Notes: generated from the sequence alone by a model not told the origin. A stretch of DNA of 33,198 nucleotides from Nitrospirota bacterium (GCA_013388605.1 JACAEY010000070.1:1-33198), one strand, 5' to 3'. Shown: positions 15,390 through 25,629, counted from the stretch's first letter. Numbers and translations are program-made.

Positions 15390-16625
15390 TTAGTCTTCTC
15401 TGTTTGCGAGAACAGCAATACCGGGAAGTTCTTTTCCCTCAAGGAGCTGTAGCGCTGCTCCACCCCCTGTAGAGATAAAAGATATTGCATCAGAGACTCC
15501 AGCCCTATGAACAGCAAGATCTGTATCGCCACCACCGACAATTGTGAGTGCATACGCATCTGAAATAGCATGAGCAATAGCAAATGTGCCGCGTGAAAAT
15601 GCATCTATTTCGAATACGCCCATTGGTCCGTTCCATAAAATAGTCTTTGCATCCTGAATAGCCTCTGAAAATAGTTTTACTGTTGCAGGACCTATGTCAA
15701 GCGCTGACCACCCCTTTGGTATCTCAAGAGTAGGGATTATCTTAGTTTCAGCTCCTATTTCAACAGACTGGGCAATAACACAATCTACAGGAAGATAAAA
15801 CTTTATCCCCATCTCTTTTAACTTTCTCCTTATTCTCTGCGCTGTATAGAGCATATCTTCCTCAACAATTGAATTACCCACCTCATATCCCATTGCTTTG
15901 ATAAATGTATATGCCATGCCACCGCCTATTAATACCTTATCGACCTTCCCCACAAGATTCTCAAGGACATTGATCTTCCCAGATACTTTAGCACCGCCAA
16001 GGATTGCCACAAAAGGTCTAACAGGATTATCTATAGCTCCCCTGAGGTACTCTATCTCTTTTTTTAGAAGGAACCCAGCTGCTGCAGGTACAAACTTTGG
16101 AACCCCGACAATAGAAGCATGTGCTCTGTGAGCTGTTCCGAATGCATCATTAATATAAAAGTCGGCAAGGGATGCTAAGGCACGAGAAAACTCTAAGTTG
16201 TTTTCTTCCTCCCCAGGGTTAAATCTCAGATTTTCCAAGAGTATAACATCTCCTTCTTTCATCTTTGACACCAGAGTTTCAACTTGATGTCCCACACAAT
16301 CAGGAGCAAAAATTACCTCTTTATTCAGTAGCCTCTGAAGCCTCTTTGCCACAGGTGCAAGACTGAGTCTCGGCTCTCTATTCCCCCTAGGTCTTCCAAG
16401 ATGAGAACAGAGTATTATCTTTCCTCCCTCATCAATAGCATAGTTAATAGTAGGGAGGGTAGAACGTATTCTTCTGTCATCGGTGACCATTAGATTGTCA
16501 TCAAGAGGGACGTTAAAATCAGCCCTGATAAAAACCCTTTTGCCTTTCAGATTAAAGTCTTCTATTGTAAGCTTATTAAATACATTCCTAAATGGTACAG
16601 GATCTATCAGGTTTTTCTTAGCCAT
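15390..16625 (-). CDS. pgk: Phosphoglycerate kinase (canonical)
   Basis: A 411-aa PGK that transfers the acyl phosphate of 1,3-bisphosphoglycerate to ADP. All standard motifs are present: RADFNVPLD, SHLGRPRG, ENLRFNPGE, NDAFGTAHRAHAS, GGAKVSGK, WNGPMGVFE, GGGDTDLAV and STGGGAALQLLEG. The frame opens at a TTG (16631), but AGGA at 16633-16636 points to the ATG at 16625, two bases after the gap stop. It is the last gene of the long minus-strand operon. It is intact, in contrast to the divergent paralogue at 6451-7785. Confidence 0.96.
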   Translation of the reverse strand: MAKKNLIDPVPFRNVFNKLTIEDFNLKGKRVFIRADFNVPLDDNLMVTDDRRIRSTLPTINYAIDEGGKIILCSHLGRPRGNREPRLSLAPVAKRLQRLLNKEVIFAPDCVGHQVETLVSKMKEGDVILLENLRFNPGEEENNLEFSRALASLADFYINDAFGTAHRAHASIVGVPKFVPAAAGFLLKKEIEYLRGAIDNPVRPFVAILGGAKVSGKINVLENLVGKVDKVLIGGGMAYTFIKAMGYEVGNSIVEEDMLYTAQRIRRKLKEMGIKFYLPVDCVIAQSVEIGAETKIIPTLEIPKGWSALDIGPATVKLFSEAIQDAKTILWNGPMGVFEIDAFSRGTFAIAHAISDAYALTIVGGGDTDLAVHRAGVSDAISFISTGGGAALQLLEGKELPGIAVLANRED

Positions 16626-16627
16626 TA

Positions 16628-17656
<1,029 letters not shown>

Positions 17657-18934
17657 TTATCCTACAAGGACTGGGTTATTCATTTTAAAACTATTTATAA
17701 CAATGCCTGTTAAGAGTTTTGGGTAAAAATATGTTGACTTTGGAGGCATTCTCACTGAGAAAACCGCTGCTTTTTCAACATCTTCAACCCTTGTTGGATT
17801 TAGGAAAAATGCTCCAGCATATTCTCCATTTTTTACTCTGGCGAGAACCCCTTTAGGATCCATTTCATAATCTACGTCTGATATATCCAGTATATTCTTT
17901 AATATAAGGTCATGCAATACAAATACATCTATTCTATTTAGAGATGGATGAATTTTATCTAAGCTGTCTTTTTTGCATTTAAGTAAATACCATCTATCAT
18001 CCTTATTCTGGTAAAAACCGAAGACACACTTCCTGCCAGACATCTTTTTAGTAATTTCAATGTCTAAATGTACAGTTTCAATATCAAAATGCTTAGACAA
18101 TCTTTCTATTACATCTGAGGGAACCTTTTTCAACATTCTGTGCGTCGGAAGTATCGTGATGTCATTGTCCAACATATTTGCAAGAAACATCATTATATAA
18201 TCAAAAGGTTCATCCCCTGAAACTACACCTGAGGTGGATTGTTTTTTCATTCTCATTTCTTTCTGAAACTCAAGAGATGTCTCATACCTATGGTGACCAT
18301 CCGCAATAAAAATATCTTTAGCTCTTATCTCTTTTTTTATTTTCTCTAAATCTATTTCCTCCGTAATCCTCCATAGCCTGTGTATGGCACCAACAGAATC
18401 TCTTACTTCAAATAGAGGTTTTCTCATTGTAACCTTTAAAAGTATAGAGGATATATCCTCTTCTGAACTTTTATACAGAGAAAAAATAGGACTTGTATTT
18501 GCCTCACATATCCTCAGTAGGTTCAATCTGTCCTGTTTTGGTTTAGAATATGTACACTCATGCGGATGTATCTTTCCCCCTCCAAAATCCTCAAGCTTCA
18601 CGAGAGCAAGAAACCCCATTAAATTTTTTACTTCCCCATCTATCTTATAAGAAATGCCATAAGCATAGAATAATGGTTTATCATCACGGATGAATATCCC
18701 TTTTTCCAGCCAATCCTCTAAGAATTTTTTTGCTCTTATATATTTATTATTTCCTTCATTGTCATTAAGAAACTCTTTGCCAAAGTCTATCCTTACGATA
18801 TTATATGGACTTCTCTTATACAACTCCTCTCTGTATTCCTGCGTAATAATATCATACGGAGGAGATAGAACTTCCCCTATTGAGACTTTATTTTTATTAT
18901 AAAGGATTCCCCTGAAAGGGATAATTTCAGCCAT
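17657..18934 (-). CDS. DUF1015 family protein
   Basis: A 425-aa protein of the DUF1015 (HTH-like, SpoIIAA-unrelated) family. It starts MAEIIPFRGILYN and carries VLSPPYDIIT, NIVRIDFGKE, IHPHECTYSKPKQDRLNLL, and IFIADGHHRYETSLEF with GHHRYETA-type conservation. The biochemical role of the family is not established. The frame extends upstream to 18982, but the conserved family start and a GGGA-type ribosome site favour the ATG at 18934. It is linked to gap by 24 bases. Association with central-carbon genes is common but unexplained. Confidence 0.85.
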   Translation of the reverse strand: MAEIIPFRGILYNKNKVSIGEVLSPPYDIITQEYREELYKRSPYNIVRIDFGKEFLNDNEGNNKYIRAKKFLEDWLEKGIFIRDDKPLFYAYGISYKIDGEVKNLMGFLALVKLEDFGGGKIHPHECTYSKPKQDRLNLLRICEANTSPIFSLYKSSEEDISSILLKVTMRKPLFEVRDSVGAIHRLWRITEEIDLEKIKKEIRAKDIFIADGHHRYETSLEFQKEMRMKKQSTSGVVSGDEPFDYIMMFLANMLDNDITILPTHRMLKKVPSDVIERLSKHFDIETVHLDIEITKKMSGRKCVFGFYQNKDDRWYLLKCKKDSLDKIHPSLNRIDVFVLHDLILKNILDISDVDYEMDPKGVLARVKNGEYAGAFFLNPTRVEDVEKAAVFSVRMPPKSTYFYPKLLTGIVINSFKMNNPVLVG

Positions 18935-18996
18935 ATTAAAATCCCATAGATAAGGACTTGTTATCTTATCATGGTTATACATTAAATTCCAATAGT

Positions 18997-19692
18997 CTAA
19001 AGAATAATTTTAAACTTTTTGATCGATTGAGCGAGGTCATTTTTAACTTCTTTTATACCCTTCTCCCTAAGAGTTCTAACTATTCTTTCTTCTGCGATGC
19101 CCTTGAGTAATTGTCTCCTTTTTCTTATGTCTTTTATTTCTCTTATAGCTCTTTTGCGGATTTTTTCTAATAACCTCAGGTATTTTGAAAAATCACGTGT
19201 ATAAAATCTTTCGAGTTCTTTCCTTATTGATTTCGAAAGAGCTGGACTGATGCCATTAGTTGAAATAGCAATAGTAAGACTCCCTCTTCTTATAATAGAG
19301 GGGACTATAAAATTACATAAAGATGGAGAATCAACAACATTTATAAGGCAAGGGGCATCTTTTGAAACATTCCTGTTTGTTACGATTGAATCTGTTGCAG
19401 CAATAGTAAGGAAAGCCCTTTGACTATCACCCTTTTTGTATTCTCTTGAAATGTGCTTCAGATTACCCAATGATCTCTCTTTCTCAAGTCTCTTTGTAAT
19501 TTGAGGACTTATAACAGTTACATTTGCTCCAGACCTCAGAAGAGATAAGACTTTTCTTTCAGAGACCCTTCCACCCCCTATGACTAAAACATTTTTGCCT
19601 TTTAAATTAAGAAATACTGGAAAGTATGTAACTCGTGGATTGATATTTAGTGTAGATATATCTTTATTATCCTTAAGGTTTTTATGCTTCAC
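18997..19692 (-). CDS. Precorrin-2 dehydrogenase / sirohydrochlorin ferrochelatase-type protein (CysG N-domain)
   Basis: A 231-aa Met8/SirC-like protein. The NAD-binding GGGRVSERK is at residues 39-47, and INVVDSPSLCNFIVPSII contains the conserved Asp used for oxidation of precorrin-2. STNGISPALSKSIRKEL follows. It makes sirohydrochlorin or siroheme for sulfite/nitrite reductases or heme d1-type routes. There is no CysG methyltransferase domain, so a separate CobA is expected elsewhere. Its ATG overlaps the bamD-like stop (ATGA), indicating translational coupling. Confidence 0.88.
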   Translation of the reverse strand: MKHKNLKDNKDISTLNINPRVTYFPVFLNLKGKNVLVIGGGRVSERKVLSLLRSGANVTVISPQITKRLEKERSLGNLKHISREYKKGDSQRAFLTIAATDSIVTNRNVSKDAPCLINVVDSPSLCNFIVPSIIRRGSLTIAISTNGISPALSKSIRKELERFYTRDFSKYLRLLEKIRKRAIREIKDIRKRRQLLKGIAEERIVRTLREKGIKEVKNDLAQSIKKFKIIL

Positions 19693-20453
19693 TTTTTAGG
19701 TTTGACAGGGAGGAGTTCTTTTTTAGCATCTGAAGCAAGTTTATTATTTGGGTATTTTTCGATAAGACGTTTTAGGTACGCCAAAGCTATGTTTTTCTGA
19801 CCGAGGTTCTTATAAGACATCCCAATATAAAATAGCACATCGGGTTCCTTTTTATATTCAGGATAGTTTTTTAATAATTCATCGAAACGGCTTATAGCCG
19901 CATTAAAAGAACCTTTTTTATAATAGTATTCACCTACAAGGAAGTTATAATCTGCTATTATGTTTTTACATTTTTCTATTTTAAGTTCGATTATATCTTT
20001 ATAAGGGTTCCGCGGAAACATCTTTTTTAGTTTCTCGAATTCTTCGAGTGCCTTTTCAGCCCCACTATATCCCCTTTCAGGACCTTCTATTTGGTCGAAA
20101 TAGGTTGAGGCAATTTGGTATTGTGCATAGACTGCATATTTATGTTCTGGATATTCTTCAAGAAATTTTCTATATTCTGCAATAGCAAGCTCTGGTTCTC
20201 CTTCCTGAACATAGGAATCTGCAATTTTGAGCTGTGCAAGAGGAGCAAATTTTCTTGAAGTATCTCTGCTTTTAATTTCTTGAAAGGCAGACCTTGCTTC
20301 TTCATAGTATTTTTTCTCTAACTCTTTGTTGGCTTTTTCAAATGCATTTTCAGCATCGAAATAATCTTCTCTCTTAACTGTTGACTTACCAGAACATGAA
20401 AATAAAAATATCAACAAAAGAAAGGCGATTATGATGTTAATTTTTCTTACCAT
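19689..20453 (-). CDS. bamD: BamD/YfiO-like outer-membrane assembly lipoprotein with TPR repeats
   Basis: A 254-aa lipoprotein. The signal peptide is a basic start, then a hydrophobic stretch and the lipobox LFSC with Cys20. The rest is tetratricopeptide repeats (AFEKANKELEKKYYEEARSAF; APLAQLKIADSYVQEGEPELAIAEYRKFLEEYP; and later pairs ending NIALAYLKRLIEKYPNN). Proteins of this class form part of the Bam complex that inserts beta-barrel proteins. Assignment to BamD rather than another TPR lipoprotein (CpoB-like) rests on layout and length. It is in the large minus-strand operon, 18 bases after larE. Confidence 0.75.
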   Translation of the reverse strand: MVRKINIIIAFLLLIFLFSCSGKSTVKREDYFDAENAFEKANKELEKKYYEEARSAFQEIKSRDTSRKFAPLAQLKIADSYVQEGEPELAIAEYRKFLEEYPEHKYAVYAQYQIASTYFDQIEGPERGYSGAEKALEEFEKLKKMFPRNPYKDIIELKIEKCKNIIADYNFLVGEYYYKKGSFNAAISRFDELLKNYPEYKKEPDVLFYIGMSYKNLGQKNIALAYLKRLIEKYPNNKLASDAKKELLPVKPKK

Positions 20454-20471
20454 TTTTCACAAAACAGTACC

Positions 20472-21323
20472 TTAAAATTGATTCAGGGTTTTACATTCTT
20501 TTATCATTCTGTTCATGCTTCCCTGTTTATAACCATCCAGATCAAGAGAAATAAATTTATAGCCAAGGGATTTAAATTTCTCAGAAATAAGACTTCTATT
20601 TTCCGGTGCTATAATAAGTTTTATTTCTTCTTCTTTAACCTCTATTCTTGCAAGACAATCGTGATCTCTAACACGAACCTCTACAAACCCAATTTCTCTA
20701 AGTAATTCTTCAGCCTTTTCAACCCTTCTTAAAGCCTCTTTTGTAATTCTTTGTCCATAAGGAAACCTCGATGAAAGGCATGGTGAAGATGGTTTGTCCC
20801 ATGTAGAAAGTCCAAGGTCTCTTGATTTTTCCCTGATTTCCTTCTTTGTAAAACCTGCCTCTATTAAAGGGCTTCTTACATTATATTTTTTTGCTGCATC
20901 TATGCCGGGTCTGTAATCAAGTGTGTCATCAATATTACTACCGTCAAGTAAAAAATTATATCTTTCAGATATTGCAATATCAGTTAATTTTCTATAAAGT
21001 TCTTTTTTACATAAGAAACATCTCTCCGGTGTATTCCTAATAAATTCTTCCATTAAAAGTTCTTCTGTCTCTATTAGTCTATGCTCAATTCCTATTTCAG
21101 CAGTAATTTTCTTTGCTATTTGTAAATCGTTCATAGGGGTTTTATCTGAAACAGATGTTACAGCCAATGTCCTTATTCCTGAAATATCAAGTGCCTTAAG
21201 GAGGAAAGTACTATCAACACCACCTGAATATGCAAGGATAGCGCTCTCCATATCTTTAAGTATCTCTATAAGTTTTGTTAGCTTAAAGTTAATTTCCTTT
21301 TTATCACAGAACTGATACCTCAT
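20472..21323 (-). CDS. larE: LarE-like ATP-dependent sacrificial sulfur transferase
   Basis: A 283-aa PP-loop enzyme. SGGVDS at 33-38 binds ATP, and DGSNIDDTLDYRPGIDA, RSPLIEAG and PSSPCLSSRFPYG follow, with Cys182 at the position whose sulfur is sacrificed in Lactobacillus LarE. GYKQGSMNR closes the family pattern. LarE adds sulfur to the pyridinium-3,5-dicarboxylate precursor of the nickel-pincer cofactor. An extra CxxC (102-105) is present, as in many relatives with other sulfur-transfer roles. No larB or larC is in the window, so the partner pathway is open. It overlaps the rng end by 20 bases. Confidence 0.88.
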   Translation of the reverse strand: MRYQFCDKKEINFKLTKLIEILKDMESAILAYSGGVDSTFLLKALDISGIRTLAVTSVSDKTPMNDLQIAKKITAEIGIEHRLIETEELLMEEFIRNTPERCFLCKKELYRKLTDIAISERYNFLLDGSNIDDTLDYRPGIDAAKKYNVRSPLIEAGFTKKEIREKSRDLGLSTWDKPSSPCLSSRFPYGQRITKEALRRVEKAEELLREIGFVEVRVRDHDCLARIEVKEEEIKLIIAPENRSLISEKFKSLGYKFISLDLDGYKQGSMNRMIKECKTLNQF

Positions 21324-22803
21324 AATTCTCCTGATGAAGGTTGCGGTTCTCTCTGACAGTAACCTTCACATTATACAATTGTTCTATCATCTCAAGCCCG
21401 GCCCTTTCTTCATCAGAAAGGAGCTCAGCAACTGATGGGTGCGCAGTAACAACAATTTTTCCCCCGCCACTTCTTGCAATCTTCTTTATCTTCCTGAATA
21501 TTTCATAGCAGAGCGTCTTTGGTGATTTGACAAATCCTTTCCCTTCGCAATATGGACACGGTTCGCATAGGGTTCTTCCAAGGCTTTCTCTAACGCGTTT
21601 CCTCGTCATCTGGATAAGTCCGATTTCAGATATATGGGAAATTGTATTTTTTGCTCTGTCTTTTTTCATTGCATCAACAAAGGCATTGAATACCCGCTCC
21701 CTGTTTTCAGGTTTCTCCATATCTATGAAATCTACTATGATGATCCCTCCAAGATTCCTGAGTCTGATCTGATAGGCGACCTCCTTGACCGCTTCAAGAT
21801 TTGTTTTAAATATAGTATCCTCAAGCTCTTCTTTTCCAACAAATTTGCCTGTATTTACATCTATAACAGTCATAGCCTCTGTCTGGTCAAGAACAATATA
21901 TCCCCCTGATTTAAGCCAAACCTTTCTTCCAAGCGCCCTTGATAAATCAACCTCTATCCCATAGGCATCAAAAATAAGATCTGTTCCTTCATAGAGCTCT
22001 ATTTTATCTAAAAGCTTCTCGAAATTTGTTTTAACAAAATCTTTCAGTTTTTCATATTCTTCTTCAGAATCTATCACGAGCCTTTTTACATCAGGGCTCA
22101 TAAGGTCTCTAACGCTTCTGAAAACAAGATCGAGATCACTATAAAGAAGGGAGGGGGCTGATACTTTATCTTTTTTCTTCATTATTGTCTCCCATAATAA
22201 GAGGAGAAATTCAAGGTCTTTTTTAATGTCCTCTTCAGCTGATCCCTCGCTTGCAGTCCTGATTATAAGCCCATAACCTTTTGGCTTTATATCCCCTACA
22301 ATAGTCTTGAGCCTTATTCTTTCTGCTTCATTAGATATCCTCCTTGATATTCCAATATGTTCTACATTAGGCATGAGAACAAGATATCTGCCTGGCAGTG
22401 TTACATAAGAGGTTAGACGTGCACCCTTACTTCCAATGGGGTCTTTTGATACCTGAACAAGAATCTCCTGTCCTTCTTGAATAAGGTCTTCAATGGTAAT
22501 ATCTGTTTTGCCTTTTCTCGCAACAAGTTCAAGTGAATCATCTCTCTCTTCAATAAGTGGGGCGTATTCTTCAATATCAGCATGAATATCAGTAATATAC
22601 AAAAAAGCAGCCTTTTCGAGCCCAATATCAACAAATGCTGATTGCATTCCGGGTAGGATTTTAAGTACTCTCGCTTTGTATATATTACCTACAAGACTTG
22701 CATCCTGTTTTCTTTCTACATAAAATTCAACGACCTGACCACCTTCAAGTAGCGCAACTCTCGTTTCTTCGCGTGTTACATTAATTAAGATCTCGCTATC
22801 CAT
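21304..22803 (-). CDS. rng: Ribonuclease G/E family endoribonuclease
   Basis: A 499-aa RNase G. The S1-like domain spans residues about 38-125 (GNIYKARVLKILPGMQSAFVDIG). The DNase-I-like catalytic part holds Asp315 (VIDVNTG) and Asp358 (IIIVDFIDM). The zinc link CEPCPYC (413-419) joins subunits. There is no RNase E-type C-terminal scaffold, so it is G-length. It processes 16S rRNA and decays mRNA. It starts inside the end of the radical-SAM gene (19-base overlap). The family's frequent neighbours rplU/rpmA are not downstream here; larE takes that position. Confidence 0.94.
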   Translation of the reverse strand: MDSEILINVTREETRVALLEGGQVVEFYVERKQDASLVGNIYKARVLKILPGMQSAFVDIGLEKAAFLYITDIHADIEEYAPLIEERDDSLELVARKGKTDITIEDLIQEGQEILVQVSKDPIGSKGARLTSYVTLPGRYLVLMPNVEHIGISRRISNEAERIRLKTIVGDIKPKGYGLIIRTASEGSAEEDIKKDLEFLLLLWETIMKKKDKVSAPSLLYSDLDLVFRSVRDLMSPDVKRLVIDSEEEYEKLKDFVKTNFEKLLDKIELYEGTDLIFDAYGIEVDLSRALGRKVWLKSGGYIVLDQTEAMTVIDVNTGKFVGKEELEDTIFKTNLEAVKEVAYQIRLRNLGGIIIVDFIDMEKPENRERVFNAFVDAMKKDRAKNTISHISEIGLIQMTRKRVRESLGRTLCEPCPYCEGKGFVKSPKTLCYEIFRKIKKIARSGGGKIVVTAHPSVAELLSDEERAGLEMIEQLYNVKVTVRENRNLHQENYEVSVL

Positions 22804-25370
22804 TGAGATCTCCTTTCAAGAGGACTCAACCACGCTCCATCCCACCCATAAAGAGCTACTCTCATTATATCTAATTCTTTCATAGGAACTCCGAATATCA
22901 TAGGGAGAAGTTCACTTAGTCGGACCTTCAATATTTTAAGGTCAACAACTGTCAAATATACTGTGTTGTCATCTACTATTTTTATATCCTCTACCATGTC
23001 CCTTAGGTTTATAACATCCCCTTTCCTTTGAATATATACTTCATTTTCTGATAAAAAGAACTTGACAGGGGAAAGGTTATTACATTTTATCCTATACCTA
23101 TACCTTGTTATAAAGCTACTGAGGGAACTTACATGGGGAGATATAGTTAACATATCTCTAATATAGATCCCTTTAGGAAGAGTATCGTTTAATTTTCTCA
23201 TGTTTAAAAGTGTATCGAAAGGGGGTATAAATTCTACATCAAAATATTCGCAAATACCTCCGATACCAACGCCGAGTGGAGGTCCAAAGGATATTTTGGG
23301 GGTAGGATGGAAACCTTCTGTATATACAAGTGGCAAACAAGCTCTCCTCATAGCCCGATGAAGTACATCTATAAGTTCAAGATGTGAAAGATAACGCAAT
23401 CTGCCTATTTTTGAGAATTCAACCCTTATCCTTAGTGGCTTAAAGTGCTTCTTAATCCCGTTATATTCAACCTTACTAAAGGAAGAATTAAAGGTAGGTG
23501 AGAGGAGATTTGAGTTCGTAGGCTGGGATTCAGACTCAATAGTTGCAATTTGTAGCTTGTTACTTTCTTTACACCCAAGTCCACATTTCTGGCATATTCT
23601 TCTGCAATCAGGTGTTAAATTTTCATCAAAGGCTTTTAGTCTTTCCCCCCAGAGAAAATCTTTACTTACACCGACATCTATTATGTCCCAGGGGAGTATA
23701 TCTGAGATTGTATATTCTTTTCTTGCAAAGTCTTCTGTATTTATACCTGTTATACCCATTGCCTCTTCCCATTTCTCAAAGTTGAAGACCTCAGACCATC
23801 CATCAAGCCTGCATCCTTCTGACCATGCTTTCTCAATCAGAAGACCTATGCTTTCATCTCCACGACAAAAAGCAGCCTCAAGAAGGCTCATTCTATCATC
23901 ATGGTCTTTGATATTAAAACCCTTTTTCAAAAGGACATCTCTAAGATATTTCTTTTTTCTTCTGAGATCTTCTAAAGAAGGTTGACCAAACCACTGAAAA
24001 GGTGTATGGGACTTAGGAACAAATGAAGAAATACCAATGTTTATATTAACAAATCTATTTGTGTATTTTTTTGAAATTTTAAGAGATTTTAAAACCATTT
24101 TGGGTATTGCCTCTATATCTTCATCATCTTCTGTAGGGAGTCCAATCATAAAGTATAGCTTTAAATTATGCCATCCTTCTTCGAAGAGTATTTTTAATGC
24201 CACTTCATACTCTTCCTCTGAGAAGTCTTTATTTATTACTTTTCTCAATCTATCAGTGCCAGCTTCAGGTGCTATTGTGAAACCGGTTTTTCTTACAGCC
24301 CTTATCTCCTTCAGGATTTCAGAATTTATTGACCCAACCCTGAGAGAAGGTAGAGATATAACAATTTTGTTTTTTGAAAATCTCCTGTTGAATTCTTTTA
24401 AAATATGTAAAAGGCAACTATAGTCTCCTGCGCTCAAAGATGTGAAAGAGACCTCTTCATATCCTGTATTCTTAAGGGAATTTTCTGCGATTTCCATAAT
24501 ATTTTCAGGGGATCTCTCACGAACTGGCCTGTAAATTATCCCTGCCTGACAAAATCTGCATCCTCTTGAACAACCTCTTGAAACCTCAATATTTACTCGG
24601 TCATGGACTATGGATGTATATGGTACAACTGGATTGTCTGGATAAGGGGCTTCATCGAGGGATTTGATAAAACGGCGCTTTATTCGTGTTAAATATTGAG
24701 TGTTGAGCGTCGGGTTAAAAAACTCCGAACTCCGAACTTTAAACTTTGAACTATGAACTGAAGGCACATACATCCCTTCAATCTCGGCTAATGCCTTAAA
24801 AAGGGATTCTTTCTTACTATCTCCTGTCTTTCTCCAGTTATAATATAACTCAACTACTTCTCTTATGGCATCTTCACCATCGCCAATCAAGAAGGCGTCA
24901 ATAAAGCGAGACATTGGTTTGGGGTTTACAGTACATGGTCCACCAGCAATAATAAGTGGATAACTATATAATGAATTAGCTCTTTCTTCAGACTTTAAAG
25001 GTATTCCCCCAAGATAGAGCATATTCAGGACAGTTGTATATGATAGTTCATATTGGAGGCTAAAACCAACAATATCAAAATCTTTCAACGGACGGCCAAA
25101 TTCTAACGATGTAATAGGTATCCCTTTTGCTTTTAACTCTGCTTCAAGGTCTATCCATGGAGAGAAGACCCTTTCAGCAGATGCAAAGGGAAGGTCATTT
25201 ATTATCTTGTAAAGTATTTTGAGACCGAGATGAGACATACCAATCTCATACACATCAGGGAATGCAAGGGCTACCTTTACAGGGGCTTCCTTATGAATAG
25301 AGTTAATCTCATTGTTTATATATCTGCTCGGTCTCCGGAAAGATGAGAGGTTCATAGCTAAGGATACCAT
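22785..25370 (-). CDS. Radical-SAM protein fused to DUF2344 domain (TIGR03960 + TIGR03936 type)
   Basis: An 861-aa protein. The N-terminal B12-binding-like region (about 30-190) precedes a radical-SAM core with Cys267, Cys271 and Cys274 (SRGCSRGCRFCQAG), then a cysteine group at 589, 593, 596 and 600, and the DUF2344 domain from about 645 (RVEFSKIGRLRYLSHLELI...TEGFHPTPKISFGPPLGVG). The family often sits next to rng and is suspected of RNA or ribosome modification, without proof. Two low-conservation inserts interrupt it (24690-24758 and 23471-23564). AAAGG about eight bases upstream supports the ATG at 25370. It heads the long operon. Confidence 0.9.
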   Translation of the reverse strand: MVSLAMNLSSFRRPSRYINNEINSIHKEAPVKVALAFPDVYEIGMSHLGLKILYKIINDLPFASAERVFSPWIDLEAELKAKGIPITSLEFGRPLKDFDIVGFSLQYELSYTTVLNMLYLGGIPLKSEERANSLYSYPLIIAGGPCTVNPKPMSRFIDAFLIGDGEDAIREVVELYYNWRKTGDSKKESLFKALAEIEGMYVPSVHSSKFKVRSSEFFNPTLNTQYLTRIKRRFIKSLDEAPYPDNPVVPYTSIVHDRVNIEVSRGCSRGCRFCQAGIIYRPVRERSPENIMEIAENSLKNTGYEEVSFTSLSAGDYSCLLHILKEFNRRFSKNKIVISLPSLRVGSINSEILKEIRAVRKTGFTIAPEAGTDRLRKVINKDFSEEEYEVALKILFEEGWHNLKLYFMIGLPTEDDEDIEAIPKMVLKSLKISKKYTNRFVNINIGISSFVPKSHTPFQWFGQPSLEDLRRKKKYLRDVLLKKGFNIKDHDDRMSLLEAAFCRGDESIGLLIEKAWSEGCRLDGWSEVFNFEKWEEAMGITGINTEDFARKEYTISDILPWDIIDVGVSKDFLWGERLKAFDENLTPDCRRICQKCGLGCKESNKLQIATIESESQPTNSNLLSPTFNSSFSKVEYNGIKKHFKPLRIRVEFSKIGRLRYLSHLELIDVLHRAMRRACLPLVYTEGFHPTPKISFGPPLGVGIGGICEYFDVEFIPPFDTLLNMRKLNDTLPKGIYIRDMLTISPHVSSLSSFITRYRYRIKCNNLSPVKFFLSENEVYIQRKGDVINLRDMVEDIKIVDDNTVYLTVVDLKILKVRLSELLPMIFGVPMKELDIMRVALYGWDGAWLSPLERRSQWIARS
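23471..23564. repeat. Low-conservation insert between radical-SAM and DUF2344 domains
   Basis: Encodes residues about 603-633, rich in Ser, Asn and Thr, between the cysteine group and the DUF2344 domain. On the coding strand it holds AAGCTACAAATTG, which matches AAGTTACAAATTG of the mqnA insert at 12 of 13 bases. This suggests a common kind of expandable sequence. Confidence 0.4.
24690..24758. repeat. 7-nt periodic insertion within the radical-SAM gene
   Basis: Read on the plus strand, the heptamers GAACTCC, GAACTTT, AAACTTT, GAACTAT and GAACTGA follow one another almost without break. They encode residues about 205-227 (HSSKFKVRSSEFF...), which interrupt a conserved region just after EIEGMYVPS and before the radical-SAM core. 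The frame is kept. Confidence 0.55.
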
Positions 25371-25629
25371 CGTATAAACACCTTTTTCAAATCAAGAAGA
25401 TGTCTTGATTATTATGAAAAAAATGCCAATAAGAGAGAGAATGCCGAGATTTATCGAACGGATCAGAATAGAGGAATTCAAGAAAGCGATCTTTCAGGAA
25501 AATTAGGAAAGCTACCATTTTCTTGAATTGAAAGGCAAAAAGAGCAATATTGTTGTTAATACAAACAGAAATCCTCAGCTCATCTAATTATATTTTAGTG
25601 CAAACCTGTTTATACCAGGTTCTTTAGAA
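25371..25629. other. Divergent intergenic region with palindromes
   Basis: The 331 bases between the minus-strand operon and acs hold no intact gene. Visible are an 8-bp inverted repeat AATCAAGA/TCTTGATT (25390-25397 with 25403-25410), an interrupted ORF (separate entry) and a 6-bp hairpin AACCTG/CAGGTT (25603-25608 with 25616-25621). The first palindrome lies just upstream of the operon's ribosome site and could be a regulatory site. Confidence 0.4.
25414..25587 (+). pseudogene. Decayed small ORF interrupted by an in-frame stop
   Basis: From the ATG at 25414, 30 codons run to TAG (25504-25506). The same frame then continues for 26 more sense codons (ESYHFLELKGKKSN...NRNPQLI) to TAA (25585-25587). 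The second half looks like real protein composition. No family is recognised; a toxin-like or transposase-derived fragment is possible. It could also be chance. Confidence 0.3.
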
